From assembly GCA_025200525.1 (NCBI GenBank), contig CM045762.1, positions 83,667,893 to 83,731,892 on the forward strand: a stretch of DNA of 64,000 bases, given 5' to 3'. A program made the position numbers and the translations under genes. Under the pieces are notes generated by a model. The model worked only from the letters and a program-made list of their open reading frames with translations, ran no database searches and was not told where the DNA came from. Origin of the DNA: Camellia lanceoleosa. Lineage: Eukaryota; Streptophyta; Magnoliopsida; Ericales; Theaceae. Position 1 is the stretch's first letter, and each line of letters starts with the position of its first letter. Shown in pieces: positions 57,249 to 64,000 of the stretch.

Positions 57249-58602
57249 TCAATTCACCAAGTGATCCTTTTTCTCCTTATCATTGCCTTCCCAAAGAAAA
57301 TCTCTCATCAACTTTTCTAGTGACCTTGCCACCTTAACAGGAACCTTAAACAAAGATAAATAATAAATAGAAATACCAGTCAAAACAGTCTTAACCAATG
57401 TGTATCTACCCCCACGTGATAATAAAGCCTTACTCCATCCTTCCAATCTATTGCCAATCTTTTCTACTACTAGATTCCAAAAAGTTTCACTCCTAGGATT
57501 ACCCCCTAATGGAAGACCCAAATACTTAAACGGAAATGACTCTATACCACATCCTAAAAGTGTTGCCCTGTTCTGAAGCTGATCTTGCTGCATATTAATT
57601 CCCACCACACTATTTTTTTCCAAATTAACCTTAAGCCTTGAGATAACCCCAAAAAGTCTCAAAATCAAATAAAGATTAACTATCTGACTTTCATCTCCTG
57701 AAGAGAAAAATATGGTATCATTCGCATATTGTAAATGTGTCACACTAACTTTATCCCTCATCTCCTCAAACCCCACAAAAAGACCTGCTTCTTTAGTTCT
57801 ATCGACCATCTTTCCCAGTACATTAGCCACCAAAATAAAAAGAAAAGGAGATAGTAGATCCCCTTGTCGTAGCCCCCATGAAGCCCTAAATCAATCCCCT
57901 GGTTTACCATTAGCTATGACTGATATATTGTAAGTCGACAAACATCCCTTGATCCAAGATCTCCACCATTCACCATATCCATTCTTGTCCATTATAAAAT
58001 CTAAAAACTGTCAATCCACATGGTCATATTCCTTCTCAAAATCTACCTTAAAAATAAGTCCTTCCCTCCCTAAACTTCTATATTCCTCTACTACTTCATT
58101 TGCCACTAAGGTAACATCTAAGATTTGTCTTCCTTTCACAAAAGCCCCTTGCGCCCTAGACACAGTATCCCCCAAAGACATCCTTAGTCGTTTTGATAAA
58201 ACTTTCCCTAAAATCTCATAGAGTGATGTTATTAAACTGATAGGCCTAAAATCTCCAATTCTTACAGCATTCACTTTCTTAGGAATTAAATAGATGAAAG
58301 TGGTATATAAGCTAAAATTAACAACCCTACTCATGAAATTCCAAAAGCACTCCTAACAAACTCCCTTTCACCACCTCCTAACAGTCCTAAAAGACAGCTA
58401 TGGAAAAACCATCTGGACCTGGAGCTTTGTCCCTCTCATAATGAAAGACCGCTTCTCGAATTTCCGTTTCATCAAAAGGCCTTTCAAGCCATGTTGCAAT
58501 TGCCTGATCAATGGTTCCCCACTTAAGTCCTTCAATCCCCAGTCTATTCACCTCTTCCTTTGAAAAAAAGCTTAGAATAAAAATCATAAATGCCACTAAC
58601 AA
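57249..58602 (-). pseudogene. LINE reverse transcriptase
   Basis: Three consecutive frames: 58602-58387 with DKAPGPDGF; 58334-58011 with LIPKK, IGDFRPISLI, AFVKGRQILD and KVDFEKEYDHVD; 57833-57249 with the YANDTIFFS motif, KYLGLPLGG and WSKALLSRGGRYTL. These are the ordered RT motifs of plant L1 elements that copy RNA at a nicked chromosomal target. The catalytic YADD reads YAND (Asn codon at 57721-57723, GAT to AAT), and FEKAYD reads FEKEYD. Together with stops between the frames this makes the enzyme inactive. Confidence 0.88.
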
Positions 58603-58918
58603 ACTGGTTCTCCCTTTCCTCTACTACCCATGGGCTCACTGCTAATCTCTTAATGAACTTTTTTTTCCTTTTCCCATCTATAACCTTGTGAAAAAGTTTT
58701 GAATTAACATCCATTTCCTTCAACCATTCAATCTTTTCTTTTTAAGCCCAAGAAATTTGCTCCCTGAAAGTCAACTCTTCAAATTTCAATCTCAACTCAG
58801 ATCTTTTCTTCTTAAATGACTCAACTAAGCCCCCTTGCGACTCCAAGGCATCTAACTCTTCTATTCTGCTCATCACCTCCTTTTTTGAAGACTCCAAAAT
58901 CCCCAAAACCTCCCTATT

Positions 58919-59700
58919 CTAGCATTTCACCTTCTCCTTGACCATCTTCAACTTTTTCATAAATTTAAAACCTTCCCATCCATAACAACTAGCATTGGTC
59001 CACCATTTCTCAAAATTTTGTTTAAAAGATGTATGCTCCAGCCACATGTTCTTAAATCTAAAAGGCATCGGTTCCCATTTTAATGAACAACTTTCTATCA
59101 CAATAGGACAGTGGTCTGAAACTAATCTAGGTAGCGATTCTTGTCTTAAATTGGGAAAAACCCCTTCCCACCCCAAGGAATATAAAAATCTATCTAGCCT
59201 GCCACACACCAAATTTTTTTGAAGATTAGACCATGTAAATCTTGTGTTACACAAAGGAGAATCCACTAGCTCACACTCTCTTATAAACAAGTCAAAGTCC
59301 CTCATCTCCCAGTCGTTCTAATCCTGTTAAGTTTTTCTGAGAACTTCCTAACCACATTAAAATCCCCCCCCTAAACACCAATTTGGTGAACACAACCCAA
59401 ATAATCCATATAGCTCCTCCCAAAAGTCCTTTCTCCTAGAAGGTCTGTTGGGTCCATAAACCCCAGTCAACCACCACTCTGTATTGTCAAGGTTCCTAAA
59501 CCTAACTGATAGTGAAAACTCTTCCACTATAGTTTCACACTCATAAATGACTTTCTTATCCCACAATAACAAAACTCTCCCCGATTTACCAACTGAAGGC
59601 AAACAAACCCATCTCTTATGTCTAATGCCCCAAAGACCTTGCATGAAACTCCTATCGCACACATCTACTTTAGATTCCTGAAAAACAACTATGTCCGGTT
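58919..59700 (-). pseudogene. LINE apurinic-type endonuclease domain
   Basis: The frames 59662-59357 (SGRVLLLWDKKVIYE, WWLTGVYGPN) and 59305-58919 (FTWSNLQKNLVCGRLDRFL, PRLVSDHCPIVIE) match the exonuclease-endonuclease-phosphatase domain at the N-terminus of plant LINE ORF2, including TGVYGPN and the catalytic SDHCPI. It nicks target DNA to prime reverse transcription. Interrupted between the two frames. Confidence 0.82.
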
Positions 59701-59858
59701 GATAACTCCTTAGAAAATCCTTAATAACACTCCTCTTTTTTCAAGAACCCAAACCCCTCACATTCCAACTAATAATCTTCATAGGGGAACATTTTCTCCC
59801 CTAACCTTCTCTCGTCTCTTCTTATAGTTAACTGAACTTTTTAAATTCCTTAATTCCT

Positions 59859-61390
59859 TTACCCCCTTTTTACTATTCTCACCTTATTTTCTAACAACTT
59901 TCTCCCTCGGGGACCTATTACGCATCCTAAATGCCCAAATGTGCCCTTAATTTTAACTAGTGACAATCTCATAACTTGAAGTAATTGCATAAAATGAGGT
60001 ACCTCATTCTTCTCAATTGGGCAAGTCTCATACTTACTTAACTCCTTTAGCCATCCCTCTGTTTTCTCTTTCCCTTCACTAAAAACCTGGTCCCCCTTGT
60101 CAAAATGATTACCCAAGACCCCACCTTGATTGCCATTCACCTGACCTTGAGATATAATAGAGTGTAAGGACTTAGACACTATAATAAACTCATTCATAGT
60201 GGCCGTCGGGATTTCAAAAGTAACCCCTTGTACAACAGTATCAATTGATGAGACTTCATGAACAAGGCAAAAAGAATTGGACAGATAAAGCAAAGAAACC
60301 CCACCCCTAGCCCCTTCCCCAGAAAAAGAAGAGTCTGGAATAGCTTGTACCCCATTATGAGAAGATGAAAATGTTAAGTCTTGGTTAAAGAAAGGATTGA
60401 CCTGATTCAGAGATTCATAAACCTTTTCGATATCCTCTCCCTCAGTGGTACAATCTGCATTAAAAAAACTATTGAGGTCCCACTCATTATCGGCTTGCTC
60501 ATCCTCACTGATTTCCACTTTAGATTTTGACTTTGAACTCTCAGATGATCTATACTCCTCTAGATTTTGCAATACCTCATGTATTTCAAAATGACCCTCG
60601 TCCACCTCACGAATCTACTTTTTCGAGGCCCAAATAACCTCCATCAAATCCTCAGCCCCTTCCTCTGGCATCCCATTTGATCTCTGAAAATCCCTATCTG
60701 ACCTATCAACCATATATGCCAACCGTAATTATGCTTCCTTTATATTCAGATCTCCATGAATGAGCGACAATAATTGTGAAGCACGATTATCTAGTTGTGA
60801 TACATCGTAGGGTGAGAATCGACTCCTCTCCTCAGTCACAGAGCATCTTCGAAGTCCCTTATCTCCGACTAACTCAGAATCTGTAACCCGTTTGGCCAAA
60901 AGAACCTAATCTCTCTGTCTACCCGAACGTAACCTCGAAACCTCCATTGGGTTGGGAAAAGAAACCCTTGGGCCTTCAATAAAACTTGGGCCCCTCTTTT
61001 TATGAATAATAGCATCAATTGGATACCCATTAAGGCTTGGACCCTTATCCTTGTAAATTTGAATATCATTTGGGCCTAACAGTTCCAGTCCACCAACACA
61101 ATTATTCTTATTTGAAACAAACAAATCTTGGGCTGAGCCCACTCCTCGACCAGGCCCATTAATATTTAGGCCCCTAGACTAACTGCCCTTTTTGTCTCTT
61201 ACTCTTCCTCCATTACCGTCTCTCACCTCGATCAGATCACCCAACTGCCTTCTCATCTCCAGTTTGCCACGTGTCGGGGCTGTCCCTTGAGACTCCTCAC
61301 CTTCATTTTCCCCAGCACTAAAGTCGCATGAAAACCTCCATTGCCGATTAACCTCCCATCTTTCGGCAGGCTTTGATAGAGTCTTCAATC
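59859..61390 (-). pseudogene. LINE ORF1 C-terminal variable region
   Basis: Frames 60605-59859, 61142-60869 and 61388-61179 are acidic, Ser/Glu-rich linkers typical of the poorly conserved ORF1 tail between DUF4283 and ORF2. Several stops interrupt it. Function beyond RNA binding of ORF1 is not evident. Confidence 0.55.
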
Positions 61391-62490
61391 AAACAACAGT
61401 AGAAATATCATCGAACAAAACACGAATAGTCGCAGGTAAGAACTCGTTACCATAACCTTTGACTTTCAATCTTACCTTAAAGAGATTTTCGAAAGTTCTA
61501 GTTCTATGATCCGCCTCTATCAAACCACCACACTTTGACCCAATCCATTTGAAAACCTTGTAATTCCAGAGATTAAAAGGCAAATCACATACAGAGACCT
61601 AGCCTCCATTTGAAGCAATGACATTGGCCCGACTGTACGTCTCCTCTGACCAGTTTTCCAGCCTCACTGCAATGCTCTTATCAAAGAAACATACTCCTTG
61701 AGCACCATAGTAATTAGCCTCCTCAATGCTTTTAGCAAAAAATAGAGCCTTGTTTAATTGAAAAGGCCTTAGAACAATTGAAGCTTTAAACTATCGATTT
61801 AATTCCTTCTTAATTTGTTCCCACTCATTGAAGAAGTCAGTTCTGGTACATACCACCACCTTGTGCATCTTCAAAACAGAGTTATTTCCTCCCAAACTAC
61901 CTGATTTAGACTTAAGCACATCGGCATATCAAGCTCCTCTGTTTGCCCGTGTTTTCTGATGAAGAATCATGTTCACATCTATGTTTCCTCTGCGAGTCCT
62001 TAATAAAATTTGGTTACTTTGATGCTGTCCTCCCTTGTCTTTGGTCCTCATTCTCTTTCATCATCCTTAACCCTGGAGTCTTCATGGATAGATAACTCGT
62101 TCAAGCATCTTGGCCATTGCCAACCACCCTTGACCATCAACCCCTGTCAGAATGATGATGTTACTTCTTTTTACCCCAGCCCCCCATTTTGACATCTCAA
62201 CAAAGACGCCTCTCTTGTTGTTGAATTTCTGAAGACAAAAAACTGTTGAACTACTTGTGTACTTGGTGAAAAAAGATCAATCACTACGCTAACCCCAAAC
62301 CTGTTGCAAAGCTTGTATTGCCCAAGAGACACCCCCCAAATCTATTTTTATAGTGTAACTTCTGAGTCGATTCCTCTCAATGATCTCCATTAAACATCCT
62401 CTGGATTCATCATCCACCTGAATGATAATAAGCTTCTGTTCGATTCGTAACTCTGAAGCTCCCCTCCCCCCCCCTCTCCACACACACAGA
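61390..62490 (-). pseudogene. LINE ORF1 N-terminal region (DUF4283-like)
   Basis: The upstream frame contains DESRGCLMEIIERNRLRSYT, IKIDLGGVSWAIQAL. The downstream frame 61583-61389 contains LPFNLWNYKVFKWIGSKCGG and LIEADHRTRTFENLFKVRLKV. Both are recognised blocks of the DUF4283 family, the ORF1 protein of plant L1 elements, which binds element RNA. A stop and frame shifts between 61600 and 62280 break it. Confidence 0.7.
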
Positions 62491-62599
62491 GGGACCCCCA
62501 GAAACATATACAAGTACATGGATGGTTCTTTTGGTCTTAAAGAATCTAGACGTAAGGAGGTAGTCCTAGACCAGGCAATGCAGAAATAGGATGAAACAA

Positions 62600-63149
62600 G
62601 CATTCATATGTTGGATTACTTGCTTCCCAAATAAGAATTTAGTGTTGTTAAGTAAATTACAGATGAATGGGGGTTAATTGCCATAAATTATCCTTATTTA
62701 CTTACGTGTACACAATTTAAGTTATGTTTTGGCACATGGGAACTAAGACCTTAAAAGGTATTTACTCAACAAGCAATGTGCATCTAGCTTGGAACAAGCA
62801 TTGATTTGTTATATTGGCGAATTACACAACTGAATCAGTATCAAGAATAGATAAAGTAAAAGATACATAGTTATGCTTCCATATTTGGTTAATGGAGGAC
62901 CTGGGTAGTATTGATTGTCCACGTGTTTTGGGTTCTTGTTGGATTCAACTTACTTCTTGTCAATCTGAGGAAAAGCTCTGTATGCTATTATGTGTACGTA
63001 TGGGTACATTCCCATTATCTTTGTCCCAAATAGGAATTATACTTTTGTGCCTACATATTGAGGGTTGTTCTATGTATGTGTCCTTTGATATACCTAAAAC
63101 TTCTAGATTTTTAATGTAATCCATTATGATTTCTAATCTGTTGCCCAAG
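62600..63149. other. No gene supported
   Basis: Lies between the LINE 5' end and the RAB2-like exons. May be intron of the RAB2 pseudogene or unrelated. The open frames on each strand do not match a family I know. Confidence 0.4.
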
Positions 63150-63507
<358 letters not shown>

Positions 63508-64000
63508 GTAAAGTAGGTTTCATATGCTTATCAGCACATTAAATTTGAGCGTTGGGTTTGTTCTATAACTGCACATTTTGAGCCCAAAACTGTTATTTGA
63601 AAACACGCCTATCCTTCGACATCTACAAAGTGCATAATAAAACAACTTTTCTCCCTTCTTCTGGGTGTAATGGTGTCCAATGATTTGAAAGTTTGTAATC
63701 AGGTTAAATTGAGGTAAAATGTCCTAGGCCTATTGATGGGGAATTAAAAGGAATTGGTTGAAGCATTTGGGCGTAATAATTAGTTTTGATAATATTTTAA
63801 GATTGGCATTTATTTTGTTTTTGGTATCCTTTTAGTTAGGGTTTCTTGAACGCTTATAAATAGATCATTATATGAATATGTTTAGTTAGTTTTGAGTATA
63901 TTTTTGATTGATTAAGGTTATGACCATTTGGGTTGAAGTTGTAGCCCTTTTCTTCTTCTCCTCTTTTATTCTTTGTGAAACCTTTGATTTCCCTTTTGGA
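63508..64000. other. No gene seen; possible LTR-like end
   Basis: Contains CTTATAAATAGATC (about 63854), a TATA-like motif, followed by a T-rich leader-like stretch to the window edge. Could be the start of an LTR or promoter, but nothing beyond the window can be checked. Confidence 0.25.

Larger units (their letters stand above)
56340..62560 (-). mobile_element. L1-type LINE retrotransposon, degenerate
   Basis: Minus-strand non-LTR element in normal order: ORF1 (62490-59859), endonuclease, reverse transcriptase and a zf-RVT-type C-terminus. Multiple stops and frame changes interrupt both ORFs. The 3' end is missing at the junction with the gypsy gag stump, and no poly(A) tail is present. 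The 5' end is estimated. Both strands show isolated C-rich and A-rich runs but no LTRs. Confidence 0.85.

Overview
The window looks like nuclear DNA of a eudicot plant. It is AT-rich and intron-rich, is packed with plant-specific transposable elements, and carries remnants of plant genes: a pentatricopeptide (PPR) gene, plastid ribosomal protein L24, a chromomethylase, an AKT-type potassium channel, a Sec14-like protein and a RAB2/RABB1 GTPase. I see no CRISPR array, rRNA, intact tRNA gene or prokaryotic operon. The species cannot be named from the sequence.

Layout. 1-16.4 kb is a MITE and foldback landscape: a PIF/Harbinger-like element with TTA target duplication (629-1565), several long-inverted-repeat elements (1619-2544, about 4508-5915, about 6594-7868, about 8191-10235, about 10285-11390) and satellite-like repeats near 15-15.8 kb. 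The 8.2-10.2 kb foldback carries a C-terminal exon of a chromomethylase-like DNA methyltransferase. 16453-24863 is a small hAT element split by a 7.4-kb Ty1/copia retrotransposon (16894-24257) with both LTRs and a CAATA target duplication. Its polyprotein lies on the minus strand and is broken by stops and frameshifts. 25.5-30 kb holds a non-autonomous hAT element and the decayed two-gene core of a CACTA (En/Spm) transposon. 30-34.3 kb holds a possible LINE tail, then exon 1 of plastid RPL24 next to an isolated CACTA terminus. 34.7-38.1 kb has an hAT MITE and a gypsy LTR/gag stump fused to a second copy of the hAT family.

38603-45187 is a complete CACTA-like element (TIR CACTGNNGGAAAT, TAG duplication) with no recognisable transposase. 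It carries gene pieces: AKT-type channel ankyrin repeats, a Sec14 N-terminal exon and a small membrane-protein ORF. It lies about 260 bp beyond the stop codon of the only gene that may still be functional, a PPR gene on the minus strand (45447-51913). Nine of that gene's exons can be placed with consistent splice sites and phase. An internal block of PPR exons appears to be missing where its largest intron contains two tandem MITEs. Three mutually nested MITEs sit just upstream of its start.

53.4-64 kb holds a tRNA-derived SINE, a gypsy-like 5' region with a gag stump, a 6.2-kb L1-type LINE on the minus strand (reverse transcriptase motif YAND instead of YADD), and two exons of a frameshifted RAB2 pseudogene. 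Apart from the PPR gene, the coding material consists of transposon proteins and duplicated gene fragments. Many of the disabling changes fit C-to-T decay, as expected of heavily methylated DNA.
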